From Oceanicaulis sp052055585 (lineage in GTDB: Bacteria; Pseudomonadota; Alphaproteobacteria; Caulobacterales; Maricaulaceae): DNA of 64,000 nucleotides. Made by a program: the position numbers and the translations under genes. Shown here one piece after another: positions 33,234 through 41,814 of this stretch. The notes beneath the pieces were generated by a model. It worked only from the letters and a program-made list of their open reading frames with translations. It was not told the origin of the DNA and made no database searches. The stretch is taken from the NCBI RefSeq assembly GCF_052055585.1, contig NZ_CP170485.1:620001-684000 (forward strand), read 5' to 3'. Numbering within the stretch: position 1 is the first letter of the stretch; every line of letters begins with the position of its first letter.

Positions 33234-34273
33234 GCGACGTCCTCGCCAGACTTCTGACATTCCTGCCTGCCGAGACGGCGCACCGTACGGCGCTCATGGG
33301 ATTGAAAGCGGGGTTCGGGCCCAAGGCGATAAAGCCTGCGGACCCTATCCTGAAAACGGCTCTGGCGGGGCTCGAACTGGCCCACCCGGTGGGGCTTGCC
33401 GCCGGCTTTGACAAGAACGCCGAGGCGCCGGACGCGCTTCTCAACGCCGGTTTCGGCTTTGTGGAAGTGGGGGCGGTTACGCCCCGCCCGCAGCCCGGCA
33501 ACCCGCAGCCGCGCCTGTTCCGCCTGCGCGAGGACAAGGCCGTCATCAACCGTATGGGCTTTAACAATGAAGGCCTTGATGCGGTGAAGGCGCGCCTTGA
33601 AGCGCGTCAGGACAGCTCGTCCAAAGCGGAAGGGCCAGTGGGCGTCAATCTGGGCGCCAACAAGGATTCCGAAGACCGGGCCAACGATTATGCGATCCTT
33701 CTCAAGGCGCTTTCGGGGCTGGCGGACTTCTTCACCGTCAACATCTCATCGCCCAACACGCCCGGCCTGCGCACCCTGCAAACCGGGGATGCGCTCGATG
33801 AGCTTCTCAAGAAGGTCAATGATGCGCGCTGGGCCGAGCCGGTCTTTCTCAAGGTCGCGCCCGATCTCGATGAGGCGGGCATTGAAGCCATCGTCAAAGC
33901 GGTCGAGACGCATGCCCTGTCAGGCCTGATCGTCTCCAACACCACGCTCGAGCGCCCTGACAGCCTCAAGAGCCACCATAAAGGCGAGGCAGGTGGTCTG
34001 TCCGGCCTGCCGCTGAAGACCCGCTCCACCGAAGTGCTGCGCCAGTTCCGTCGTCTGACCGGGCCGGACCTGCCGATCATTGGCGTGGGCGGCATTGATG
34101 GCCCGGATGCGGCCTATGCCAAGATTCGCGCCGGGGCGAACGCGGTCCAGCTCTATACCGCGCTGGTCTATCAGGGCCCCGGTCTGGCGCTGAAGATCCG
34201 CGATGGTCTGGCCGAACGCCTGAAAGCGGATGGGTTCGAGCGCTTGTCTGATGCCGTGGGCGTGGACGTCTAG
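33230..34273 (+). CDS. pyrD: Quinone-dependent dihydroorotate dehydrogenase
   Basis: 347-residue class 2 enzyme that oxidises dihydroorotate to orotate with FMN, passing electrons to ubiquinone at the inner membrane. N-terminal membrane-associating helix (VLARLLTFLPAETAHRTALMGLKAG), VGLAAGFDKNAEAPDALLNAGFGFVEVGAVTPRPQPGNP, NRMGFNNEGLDAV, GVNLGANKDSEDRANDY, VNISSPNTPGLR (catalytic Ser), LIVSNTT and VGGIDGPDAAYAKIRAGANAVQLYTALVY. Full length. Stop lies in a CTAG shared with the convergent MATE gene. Confidence 0.96.
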   Translation: MSDVLARLLTFLPAETAHRTALMGLKAGFGPKAIKPADPILKTALAGLELAHPVGLAAGFDKNAEAPDALLNAGFGFVEVGAVTPRPQPGNPQPRLFRLREDKAVINRMGFNNEGLDAVKARLEARQDSSSKAEGPVGVNLGANKDSEDRANDYAILLKALSGLADFFTVNISSPNTPGLRTLQTGDALDELLKKVNDARWAEPVFLKVAPDLDEAGIEAIVKAVETHALSGLIVSNTTLERPDSLKSHHKGEAGGLSGLPLKTRSTEVLRQFRRLTGPDLPIIGVGGIDGPDAAYAKIRAGANAVQLYTALVYQGPGLALKIRDGLAERLKADGFERLSDAVGVDV

Positions 34274-35583
34274 GTCTCAAAACTGCGCTTGAGACCCGGC
34301 CAGCCGACCATCAGTGTTCCTGCGCGTGCAACGTAGTAGAGCAGGAAGGCCAGCCACAGCCCGTGCGCGCCCCAGAGCGGGCGCAGGGCGGCGTCCAGCG
34401 CCAGATAGATCAGCAGAGCCGCGATCATCGCATTGCGCATCAGCGGGCCGCGTGTGGCGCCGATCATCAGGCCATCCAGCTGCCAACTGGGCATGCCCAG
34501 TAATGGCACCAGCGCGCACCAGACAAGAAAGCTGCGCGCGGACAGGCGGGTGGCTTCATCGGTCGTCATCAGGCCGATGAACGTATCGCCCAGCATGAAA
34601 AATCCCAGGCTGAGGATGAGCGAGAAGCCAAGCGCCAGCTCACTCGTCAACCGGAAGGCGCGCATCAGCCTGTTCCAGTTCTTCGCCCCGGCCGCACGTC
34701 CTGTCTCTGCTTCGGTGACATGGGCGAAAGCGTCGAGGAAGAAGGCGCAGATCGAGATGTACTGCATCAGGATGGCGTTGCCCGCCAGCACGTCCGCGCC
34801 TTCGCGCAGGCTGGCGATATTGAACCAGGTGAACCCGGCCAGCAGCGCCAGCGTGCGCAGGAAGATGTCGCGATTGACCGAGAACAGGCGCCGGATTGCA
34901 GCCTTGTCCCAGAAGGCGCTTCCAGGGGCCGGGCCGCGTTGGCGCAGGATCAGCAGGATGATCACGGCCGCCGCCAGAAGATGCAGCCATTGAGAGGCCG
35001 CGCTGGCCGCGCCCACCCCGGCGACGCCCATATCCAGCCCCAGCACGAACAGAACCGACAGGCCGGCGTTCAGCACATTCAGCACCGCCTGCAGGATCAG
35101 GGCGCGACCGGTCAGCCCCAGGCCGATCAGCCAGCCATAGACGGCGAAGCCTGCAAAGGCGGCGGGCGCACCCCACAGCCGGGCGTTCACATACTCCCGC
35201 CCCAGACCCTCAACGTCGGCGGGGCTGTCAAACAGGGCGAAGACCGCAGCTTTCAACGGTGTCTGGAACAGAAGAAGGGCGATGCCGATCGCCGCGCCGA
35301 TTGCACCAGCCCGCCATAATACGGCGCGCAGTTCGCCTTCGTCCGCGCGTCCGTCGGCCTGTGCGGTCAGCGCGGTGGCGCCCATGCGCAGGAAAGCGAC
35401 CGACCAGAAGAAGACGTTGAACACCAGCCCGCCAAGCGCCACAGCGGCGATGGCGTTGGTGTCCGCCGTGCGTCCAATGACGGCAAGATCCACCAGCCCC
35501 ACCAATGGCGAGGCTATGTTTGCGCCCATGATGGGCAGGGCGCGCAGGAAGACCTGCTTGCGGGTCAGGGAGAAAGCCGTCAT
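34270..35583 (-). CDS. MATE family efflux transporter (DinF-like)
   Basis: 437-residue inner-membrane exporter with about 12 helices, N-lobe FLRALPIMGANIASPLVGLVDLAVIGRTADTNAIAAVALGGLVFNVFFW typical of the DinF-type branch of MATE antiporters (Na+ or H+ coupled). Start at MTAFSLTRK (35583) is chosen because the extra N-terminal residues in the longer frame from 35658 are hydrophilic and unlike the family. Substrate unknown. Stop shared with pyrD. Confidence 0.9.
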   Translation of the reverse strand: MTAFSLTRKQVFLRALPIMGANIASPLVGLVDLAVIGRTADTNAIAAVALGGLVFNVFFWSVAFLRMGATALTAQADGRADEGELRAVLWRAGAIGAAIGIALLLFQTPLKAAVFALFDSPADVEGLGREYVNARLWGAPAAFAGFAVYGWLIGLGLTGRALILQAVLNVLNAGLSVLFVLGLDMGVAGVGAASAASQWLHLLAAAVIILLILRQRGPAPGSAFWDKAAIRRLFSVNRDIFLRTLALLAGFTWFNIASLREGADVLAGNAILMQYISICAFFLDAFAHVTEAETGRAAGAKNWNRLMRAFRLTSELALGFSLILSLGFFMLGDTFIGLMTTDEATRLSARSFLVWCALVPLLGMPSWQLDGLMIGATRGPLMRNAMIAALLIYLALDAALRPLWGAHGLWLAFLLYYVARAGTLMVGWPGLKRSFET

Positions 35584-35626
35584 CCGGGCTGGATAGCGGC
35601 AAGGGTGGAAGCTGGCGAGCGGGAAA

Positions 35627-36622
35627 TCAGTCTGCGAGCGCGTCGCCCAGTGCGTCACCGGAATCCCAGGCCAGTTCGGCGCGCGGTCCCAGACGCCAAT
35701 CCCCGGCGCAGCCCAACGTCCCTGTCGGGTCGAGCGCGAAGGGCGTGCCGGGGGCCTCGGTCACCAGGGCATAGCGCCAGCGATGGGCTTCACACCATTC
35801 AGGCATGGGCAGGCCAAAGCGGATGAAGGCTTCTTCGGTCAGGGCGCGCGCGACGGTTTCGGGGTCGCTCTCCAGAAAGGCTTCAGACCAGTCCGGCGAG
35901 GCGTGCAGCACCCAGGCGTCAGGGCCATCCTGACCGGGGCGGGAGTTCATTCGCGCCATCCAGCGCACGGCGCCGCCCAGCAGCTTGGCGCCATCAAAGC
36001 CGAGATCGGCCGGATTGCCGGGCACCGTCATCACCGCCCAGCAAGGCGAGAGCTTTGCGTTCAGCGCTTCAGCGATCAGGTCAGAGAAATCACCATCGCT
36101 GCGGGCCAGAAACTCGATCAGTTGTTCCGGCGGCAGCGTCAGGACAACACGATCAAACGGACCTTCCACATGCCCGTCCTCAAAGTGGATCGTCCAGGCG
36201 CCCGCGTCTCCGCGCACACGGCGAGCGCGGACGCCAAACCGGGCGTCAAAACCGCTCAGCGCCGTCTTGACGATGGCGCTCATGCCGGGCACGCCGACCC
36301 AGCGGGTTTTCTCGCGCAGACTTTCTGCATTGCCGCCACGATCAATGGAGACCGTTCGCGCCGTCCACAGCCCAGCGGCGCCTTGAGCTTCTGCGTCCTT
36401 TAGGAGGCGGGTGAACCCTTCCCCGGTTGCAGTGAGAAACTGGGCGCCATGATCAAAATGAATGAGGCCAAGCGGGGTTTCTGCGCGGCGCGTCGACATG
36501 CGTCCGCCCGGGCCGAGCCCCTTGTCAAACAGCACGACCTCGACGCCGCGGTCAGAGAGCGCGCGTGCTGCGGCTGCCCCGGCCAGTCCGGCCCCAATCA
36601 CTGCTGCGCGTCGCTTCGCCAC
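35627..36622 (-). CDS. FAD-dependent amine oxidase/renalase-like protein
   Basis: 331-residue flavoprotein. An N-terminal dinucleotide-binding fingerprint AAVIGAGLAGAAAARALSDRGVEVVLFDKG, then GPGGRMSTRRAE and FDHGAQFLTAT, the motifs of the renalase-like NAD(P)-binding amine oxidase family, plus C-terminal GTLGCAGDWRLGP flavin-binding signature. Likely oxidises a small NAD(P)H- or quinone-like substrate; exact reaction unknown. GTG at 36622 is preferred since GAGGAAG is just ahead; ATG at 36658 remains possible. Divergent from the DUF393 gene by 40 bases. Confidence 0.86.
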   Translation of the reverse strand: MAKRRAAVIGAGLAGAAAARALSDRGVEVVLFDKGLGPGGRMSTRRAETPLGLIHFDHGAQFLTATGEGFTRLLKDAEAQGAAGLWTARTVSIDRGGNAESLREKTRWVGVPGMSAIVKTALSGFDARFGVRARRVRGDAGAWTIHFEDGHVEGPFDRVVLTLPPEQLIEFLARSDGDFSDLIAEALNAKLSPCWAVMTVPGNPADLGFDGAKLLGGAVRWMARMNSRPGQDGPDAWVLHASPDWSEAFLESDPETVARALTEEAFIRFGLPMPEWCEAHRWRYALVTEAPGTPFALDPTGTLGCAGDWRLGPRAELAWDSGDALGDALAD

Positions 36623-36662
36623 CCTGTCTTCCTCGCATTCCCGGTCTAAATTCAGCATTGTT

Positions 36663-37085
36663 ATGGCTCTAGAAAGCTCAAAACCTGATGAATCCAACCC
36701 CGATGATGCAGTCACAACTGCATCTGTCGAGGTGTTTTATGATGGGGGGTGTCCCTTGTGCCGGTCAGAGATGAGCTACTACCGGGCTCGGGGCTCAAAT
36801 GCTCAGTTTACGGATTTAACCCGAGGCGAGGTTTCCCCTGAAGGCGTCTCCTGCGACGCCGCCCTGAAACGCTTCCATGTGCGCGACGAAACCGGGCGCC
36901 TGCGCTCTGGCGCCGCCGCCTTTGCCGCGTTATGGCGTGTGACCCCCGGCTGGCGCTGGCTGGGGCGGATTGGCGGCGTTCCACCTTTCGTGTGGATCGG
37001 AGAAGGGCTCTATCGTCTGTTCTTGCCTATCCGTCCCGCCTTGCAGATGCTGGTCATCCGATTGAGCAAGGAGCGCGCATCATGA
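36663..37085 (+). CDS. DUF393 thiol-disulfide oxidoreductase-like (DCC family)
   Basis: 140-residue DUF393/DCC-family protein. The diagnostic VEVFYDGGCPLCRSEMSYYRAR places a CxxC (CPLC) after the family DGxCPLC motif, and LRSGAAAFAALWRVTPGWRWLGRIGGVPP follows. Presumed thioredoxin-like redox role; not proven. The ATG lies in a short gap between divergent genes; a longer upstream frame inside the FAD gene is antisense noise. ATGA overlap with the DUF2256 gene. Confidence 0.88.
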   Translation: MALESSKPDESNPDDAVTTASVEVFYDGGCPLCRSEMSYYRARGSNAQFTDLTRGEVSPEGVSCDAALKRFHVRDETGRLRSGAAAFAALWRVTPGWRWLGRIGGVPPFVWIGEGLYRLFLPIRPALQMLVIRLSKERAS

Positions 37086-37240
37086 AGGGCCCCGCACCCC
37101 GCCGTCAGAAAGGGGACTTGCCGGAGAAGGTCTGCCCGGTCTGTGAGCGCCCGTTCTCCTGGCGCAAGAAATGGGAGCGGAACTGGGAAAGCATCAAATA
37201 TTGCTCCCGGCGTTGCGCCTCTCAGCGCCAGAAGTCTTGA
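37082..37240 (+). CDS. DUF2256 zinc-ribbon-like small protein
   Basis: 52-residue protein: EKVCPVCERPFSWRKKWERNWESIKYCSRRC, matching the DUF2256 consensus CPxCxRPFxWRKKWxxxWxxVxYCSxRC. Four cysteines likely bind zinc. Short basic N- and C-termini. Start is the ATG in the ATGA overlap with the DUF393 stop; DUF2256 genes are commonly found beside photolyase-related or DUF393 redox genes. Function unknown. Confidence 0.9.
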   Translation: MKGPAPRRQKGDLPEKVCPVCERPFSWRKKWERNWESIKYCSRRCASQRQKS

Positions 37241-37378
37241 TGGCGAGCAAATGACAAAAGTCTCATCTGATCGTCAGCGCACGGTTAGGTAGCCTGTTCT
37301 AGCGTCGTCCGTGAAGTCAGGGACCGGCTCCGTAAGAGAGCGGCTCAGCTTCAACTGGTCGAATTAGGAGAACAGGTC
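37241..37378. other. Intergenic region upstream of UrcA gene
   Basis: 138 bases. No terminator is evident for the DUF2256 gene. A good AGGAG ribosome site ends eight bases before the UrcA ATG. The stretch CCGGCTCCGTAAGAGAGCGG could form a weak hairpin; no clear promoter consensus. Confidence 0.45.
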
Positions 37379-37729
37379 ATGTCTATGGTCACGGTCATGC
37401 TCGCCAGTATGGCGGGTCTTGCACTCACCCCCGTCGCCGCCCAGGACGACGCTGGCGTCGAGAATACGCGGGTCATCAATTACGCAAGCGAAATACTTCA
37501 TACCGATGAAGGTGTGGAGCATGTTCGCCAGCTCATCGCGAATTCGGCGCGGTCTGTCTGTCACCAGCCTGGTCGCGATTATGCGCGCTACAGCGCCCAA
37601 ACGCGTCGCTGCGTGGAAGAAGCCTATCGCGAAGGCATCGAGCAGCTGCAAGTCAAGGTCGCAGAAGTGCGTCAGGTTTCCCGAACCTATGCCGCGGCTC
37701 TTGTCAGCTCTGAAACGTCGGCTTACTAG
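37379..37729 (+). CDS. UrcA family secreted protein
   Basis: 116 residues. N-terminal signal-like hydrophobic segment MSMVTVMLASMAGLALTPVAA lacks the usual positive residues, yet the AGGAG site and position support this start. Mature domain has the UrcA pattern: a strand-like VINYASEILHTDEGVEHVRQLIANSARSVCHQ... and a second Cys (RRCVEEAYREGIEQL), giving the two cysteines conserved in the family. UrcA proteins are small periplasmic proteins of unknown role, common in Caulobacter-like bacteria. First of two UrcA genes 300 bases apart; followed by two hairpins. Confidence 0.86.
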   Translation: MSMVTVMLASMAGLALTPVAAQDDAGVENTRVINYASEILHTDEGVEHVRQLIANSARSVCHQPGRDYARYSAQTRRCVEEAYREGIEQLQVKVAEVRQVSRTYAAALVSSETSAY

Positions 37730-37754
37730 TTGCCGGAAAATTCATTTTTGGAAC

Positions 37755-37781
37755 AACAGCCTTAGTGCTCACGAGGCTGTT
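37755..37781 (+). terminator. Upstream hairpin of tandem pair
   Basis: 7-bp stem AACAGCC / GGCTGTT with a 13-base loop, lying directly upstream of the stronger terminator at 37788. Pairing is exact, but no T-tract follows, so it may only aid pausing. Confidence 0.55.
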
Positions 37782-37787
37782 CCCCTG

Positions 37788-37824
37788 GCCCCCGCCCGCG
37801 TCAAGCAGGCGGGGGCTTTCTTGT
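37788..37824 (+). terminator. Rho-independent terminator between UrcA genes
   Basis: 9-bp GC-rich stem GCCCCCGCC / GGCGGGGGC with an 11-base loop followed by TTTCTTGTT. It separates the first UrcA gene from the second, so each has its own promoter. Confidence 0.88.
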
Positions 37825-38031
37825 TATACGAGAATTCTGTCGTGTAGACCGGGATCGGCCGCCTTTTTGGGTTTGGCATGCATTCGTGCAGGTCAGACCT
37901 GCGCCAATGACCGTGCGCCTGTCATATCGGTGTTGCAGGGCGCTGACAGAAAAGCCCTCGCCGGGATGACCCGGACTGGTTGGACATAGAGCCACTTTCA
38001 TATGGTTCGTGTGCGAAATAAGGATATTCCC

Positions 38032-38340
38032 ATGCGTTTTGTTGCTGCAGCCCTGATCGCCGTCGCCCTCACTGGCGCCGCTTCCGCTCAATCGGCCGAG
38101 ACGGTTGAAATCGAATTCCGCCCGTCCGAGCTTACGAATGTTGAGCGCCTGGACGCGCTGCGTGACCGTATCCGTCTGGCGGCGATCGCTGTGTGTGACG
38201 CGCGGAACGCCCGCAGCCTGACCGAGCAGCGTCTGGCTCGCGAATGTGTCGCTGAAGCGCGTCGCACGGGCGAATCCCAGCTTAACATCGCCGTGGCGCG
38301 CGCGAACGGCGTCATCGAGATGGCGGCTGAAGTGCGCTAG
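38032..38340 (+). CDS. UrcA family secreted protein
   Basis: 102 residues starting MRFVAAALIAVALTGAASAQS, a textbook signal peptide with AxA cleavage. ATG at 38032 has AAGGA upstream; ten earlier in-frame codons from 38002 are discarded. Mature UrcA pattern: VEIEFRPSELTNVERLDALRDRIRLAAIAVCD...ARECVAEARRTGESQLNIAV with the two conserved cysteines. Paralog of the preceding UrcA gene but only distantly similar, so the duplication is old. Periplasmic; role unknown. Confidence 0.88.
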   Translation: MRFVAAALIAVALTGAASAQSAETVEIEFRPSELTNVERLDALRDRIRLAAIAVCDARNARSLTEQRLARECVAEARRTGESQLNIAVARANGVIEMAAEVR

Positions 38341-38362
38341 GCGCCTCAGCCATCCAATGAAG

Positions 38363-38396
38363 AACGCCCCGCCAGGTTTCCGGCGGGGCGTTTTTT
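38363..38396 (+). terminator. Strong Rho-independent terminator
   Basis: Perfect 11-bp stem AACGCCCCGCC / GGCGGGGCGTT, 8-base loop, then TTTTTT. Twenty-two bases after the second UrcA stop. Confidence 0.93.
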
Positions 38397-38486
38397 GTTC
38401 AACGGGCGTACGCGTGTGAGGAGCGTTTCTTGCCGACCAGTCGCGTATCCGGATAGATAACGGTTGGGGCCTTGAGGGGGAGAGAC

Positions 38487-39209
38487 ATGCCGTTTCTGTT
38501 TGGTGGACATTTCATTCTGGCGGTTCTTTGCGCGGTGCATGTCATCCGCACGCGTCAGGAAATGTACTGGCTGTTGTTATTGTTCATGTTTCCGCTGCTG
38601 GGCTCAGTCGTCTATTTTCTGGCGGTGATGGCGCCTGATGTTTTCGGGGCTCGAGGCGTTCAAGCTGCAAGCCGCGCGCTTGATCCGGGGCGTGAGCTGC
38701 GCGAAGCGCGCAAGGAACTGGCGATGCGGCGCACGGCGGGCGTGCTGAAACGTGTCGCTGAAGCGCATATGGCGCTGGGACAGTATGAAGACGCGCTCGC
38801 GCTCTACGAAGAAGCGGCCAGAAGCGCATTCGCGGATGATTCCGGACTTTTACAGGGCAAGGCTTCGGCGGAATTCGAATGCGGTCGATATGAGGCGGCG
38901 CAGGAAACCCTTTCAGAGTTGCGCAAGGCGCATGGCGCGGCGCGTCTGCCCCACGCCCATCTGACCTATGCCCGCACCCTGTTCGCGCTGGGGCGTGAGG
39001 ACGAAGCGTTTGCCGAGTTTGAAGCGGTGAGCGCCTATTTTCCCGGCGCTGAGGCGAAAGCGCGCTGGGCGGAAGCGCTGGATCAGGCAGGGCGCCATGA
39101 TGAGGCGCGAGCCATCTGGCGAGAGATCGTCGAGACAGCCCGCATCATCCCGGCCCATAGCCGGAAACTGCAAAGCCGCTGGATCAATATGGCGCGGTCG
39201 CGCGTCTGA
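38487..39209 (+). CDS. Membrane-anchored TPR protein
   Basis: 240 residues. Two N-terminal transmembrane helices (FLFGGHFILAVLCAVHVI and MYWLLLLFMFPLLGSVVYFLAV) in the shape of a phospholipase-D N-terminal-like anchor, then TPR repeats facing the cytoplasm or periplasm (LKRVAEAHMALGQYEDALALYEEAARSA; EFECGRYEAAQETLSELRKAHG; LFALGREDEAFAEFEAVSAYFP; ALDQAGRHDEARAIWREIVE). ATG at 38487 follows GAGGGGGAGAG. Probably a scaffold for protein complexes; partner unknown. Confidence 0.85.
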   Translation: MPFLFGGHFILAVLCAVHVIRTRQEMYWLLLLFMFPLLGSVVYFLAVMAPDVFGARGVQAASRALDPGRELREARKELAMRRTAGVLKRVAEAHMALGQYEDALALYEEAARSAFADDSGLLQGKASAEFECGRYEAAQETLSELRKAHGAARLPHAHLTYARTLFALGREDEAFAEFEAVSAYFPGAEAKARWAEALDQAGRHDEARAIWREIVETARIIPAHSRKLQSRWINMARSRV

Positions 39210-39253
39210 AGCGCTGACCCGCCCGGAGGCAGGTCAGCTTTGGCTTCAGTGGG

Positions 39254-41491
39254 TCAGTACTGAACGCGCAGTTCGACGCCGAAGGTGCGCGGGTCACCCG
39301 GTTGCACGAAGGTGGCGTCATAGGGATAGCTGCCCGAGAAGGGCGGCGTATAGGGTGCGGTCCGCGACGAATTCCGGAAGGAGATATTGTCGATATAATC
39401 TTCGTCCAGCAGGTTATCGACGAAGAAGTAGATCGCGTAATTGTCTGCTTCATAGCCGATTTTGGCGTCTACAACGGTGCGGGCGTCAATGGTGGCCGGA
39501 TACTCGGTCACGCCGTATTCCAGCGTGCGCGGGTTCTCGATGCTGACCGTGCGGGCATTGTCGCCGCCGTCAAAGCTCTCATCCTCGAAAGTGACAGAGC
39601 CGGTGGCGAAGAAGCCGCGATCATTGCGGTAGGTCGCCCCGAAGCTGCCCGAGAAGCTCGGCGCCTTGCCGAACTCATTGCCGACCAGCGATCCCGCGCC
39701 GACAGCGCCCGTGGCGTCGGAGGTGAACTCGGTGTGCAGATAGCCGAAGGTCAGGAAGGCATCGATATTGTCGGTGATGTCGTAGGACGCCTCGATCTCG
39801 AGGCCATACGCTTCTGACGAGCCCAGATTGGCCGGCACATCTTCACCGGTCGGCCCTTCGACGGAGCCGATCTGATTGGTCCAGTCGATGTAGAACACAT
39901 TGGTGTTCGCCGTCAGACGGTCATTCTGGTAGCGGAACGCCACCTCATAGTTCCACAGCTTCTCCTCGTCCGCGTCAAAGATCTCGATCTGGCCGGTTGA
40001 CTGGTTGAGATAGCTCGACTGATAGCCCGGCCGGGTGCCGCGCGCGGCGGCGAAGGTGGTGGAGAAGGTGTCGGTCCAGTTGAACATCACCGAGGCCTTG
40101 GGCGAGATCAGGGTCTGTTCAAAGGTGGAATTGGTGTCCCCGGCGGCGCGGCCGATGGCGGTCTCGTTCTCGAACCGCTCGACCCGCAGGCCGCCGCCCA
40201 CGGTGATGAATTCGTCCATCAGCGGGAAGAAGATGTCGCCATAGGCGGCCGCGATGGTGATGTCTTTGTTCCGGCTGGAAATGCTGCCCTGATTGACCGG
40301 GAAGGGGTTGTTGTACGGATCGGAGACCACACCGAAATAGTGCAGGTTGTAGGTGGAATCCATGTGGTCGTAGTACAGACCCGCTGCGCCGTAAAAGCGT
40401 TCAAAATCAAAACGTCCACGCAGTTCGGTCGCAAAGATCTGCTCGTCGGGGAACTCGCGATAGGTACGGCCATAGGTCGGTTCGTTGGAGTAATCGACCT
40501 CGGCATAGGTGTCTTCAGAGGCGTCCGTATAGCCCGCCATGAAGCTGAGATCGAAGTGCTCGTTGACCCGGTAGTTGGCGTTCAGTTGCGCCGTGGTCAT
40601 GCGGTATTCGCGGTCCTCGATGGTGTCGATGATCGATTTGCGGCGATCGCCATGGTCTTCCATCAGGAAGATTTCGAGCGGCACGGAATCCAGACCCGTA
40701 TCAAAGTTATAGGACGCCAGAGAGATCGTGGCGTTGAAGTCCGGCGCGAAATCGGGCTGCCAGCGCAGCTTGCCGCGTACGTTCAGAATGTCGCGATAGT
40801 CCGGATCATCCACATTGCGGGTGGTGTTCTCGATGGCGCCGTCCGTATGCCCGGCTTCCAGAGCCAGGCGGCCGGTCAGGCCCAGCTGTTCAGATATCGG
40901 GCCGCTGATGGCGAAGGCGCCGGAATAGGTGTTGTAATTGCCGGCGATGATGCGGCCTTCCGCCTCGAACTCATCCGTCGGATCCTTGGTCTGGATGAAG
41001 ACCGAACCCACGGGGGTCTGGCGGCCGCGGGTGATCTGCACGCCGCGATAGATTTCCAGTTGCTGGACATCCCAGGTCGATTGCGCGCCCGCAAAGAGGT
41101 TCAGGCTGAAGGCGTCCGCCGGCACGATCAGGCCGTCAATATAGACACCTGACACCGGCTGACCCGCCGTGGAGGCGCCGCCGGTCTGGTTGGTGTTATT
41201 GTTGATGCCGCGAATGTTGAAGTTCAGCTCGCCATTGTTGGAGGAGACGTTGGCGACCCGGCGCAGAGCGTCGAAATAGTCGTCGAAATTGCCGTCTTCC
41301 AGCGTCAGGTCGCCAATGATGGCGACCGAGGTCGGGGTTTCCTGAACGGTGCGGTTCAAGCCCTCGCCATAAACGGTGATGACGTCATTGGTGGATCGGT
41401 CACGCGCGGGCGCATCCTGATCGGACTGCGCGGCGGCGGCGCCGGCGGCAAGCGCGATGAGCGCCACCGACGACATGAATTGCTGGATCAT
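39254..41491 (-). CDS. TonB-dependent outer-membrane receptor
   Basis: 745-residue outer-membrane transporter. Signal peptide MIQQFMSSVALIALAAGAAAA; a TonB-box-like NDVITVYGE (~34-42); plug domain with GDLTLEDGNFDDYFDALRRVANVSS, FNIRGINN, VYIDGL and LEIYRGVQITRGRQTPVGSVFIQTKDP; then a 22-strand barrel ending in aromatic ...FGVELRVQY, the BAM recognition signal. Typical TBDR length. No exbBD/tonB or siderophore gene next to it, so the substrate (siderophore, cobalamin or glycan) cannot be told. AT-rich upstream region at 41492-41814 probably holds its promoter. Confidence 0.94.
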   Translation of the reverse strand: MIQQFMSSVALIALAAGAAAAQSDQDAPARDRSTNDVITVYGEGLNRTVQETPTSVAIIGDLTLEDGNFDDYFDALRRVANVSSNNGELNFNIRGINNNTNQTGGASTAGQPVSGVYIDGLIVPADAFSLNLFAGAQSTWDVQQLEIYRGVQITRGRQTPVGSVFIQTKDPTDEFEAEGRIIAGNYNTYSGAFAISGPISEQLGLTGRLALEAGHTDGAIENTTRNVDDPDYRDILNVRGKLRWQPDFAPDFNATISLASYNFDTGLDSVPLEIFLMEDHGDRRKSIIDTIEDREYRMTTAQLNANYRVNEHFDLSFMAGYTDASEDTYAEVDYSNEPTYGRTYREFPDEQIFATELRGRFDFERFYGAAGLYYDHMDSTYNLHYFGVVSDPYNNPFPVNQGSISSRNKDITIAAAYGDIFFPLMDEFITVGGGLRVERFENETAIGRAAGDTNSTFEQTLISPKASVMFNWTDTFSTTFAAARGTRPGYQSSYLNQSTGQIEIFDADEEKLWNYEVAFRYQNDRLTANTNVFYIDWTNQIGSVEGPTGEDVPANLGSSEAYGLEIEASYDITDNIDAFLTFGYLHTEFTSDATGAVGAGSLVGNEFGKAPSFSGSFGATYRNDRGFFATGSVTFEDESFDGGDNARTVSIENPRTLEYGVTEYPATIDARTVVDAKIGYEADNYAIYFFVDNLLDEDYIDNISFRNSSRTAPYTPPFSGSYPYDATFVQPGDPRTFGVELRVQY

Positions 41492-41814
41492 AATCTACCC
41501 CTGTTGAGAGCGGCCTGGTTCTCAGAGCCGTACGGGGGCAGGTAGCGAGTCTTCTTGTCAGAATTTCAAAGCTGACCACACTGTATATTGAACAGAATAA
41601 GACAAAACGCTCAATTGGCGAGAAGTTCTACGTGTTTGTCACCAGAGATCGGTAATTGGAATATTATTAATTCTGGCCAAGTCTAAAATTTTATTTGCTT
41701 GTCGCTTCAATGCACCTGAGCGGGCGCCGGACGCATCCTGACAGGCGTACAACACGCACAGATGTCACGCCCATCATTCTTTCATGATGCTTCGCGTGTG
41801 AAGCAAGTCTGGCG
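41492..41814 (-). promoter_or_regulatory. AT-rich region upstream of the TonB-dependent receptor
   Basis: 323 bases without a protein-like frame. The stretch 41570-41700 is much richer in A/T than the rest of the window (for example TGTATATTGAACAGAATAAG and GGAATATTATTAATTC). It fits a regulated promoter for the receptor, perhaps a Fur-type or other repressor site, but I cannot match a consensus with confidence. No tRNA-like fold. Confidence 0.5.
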
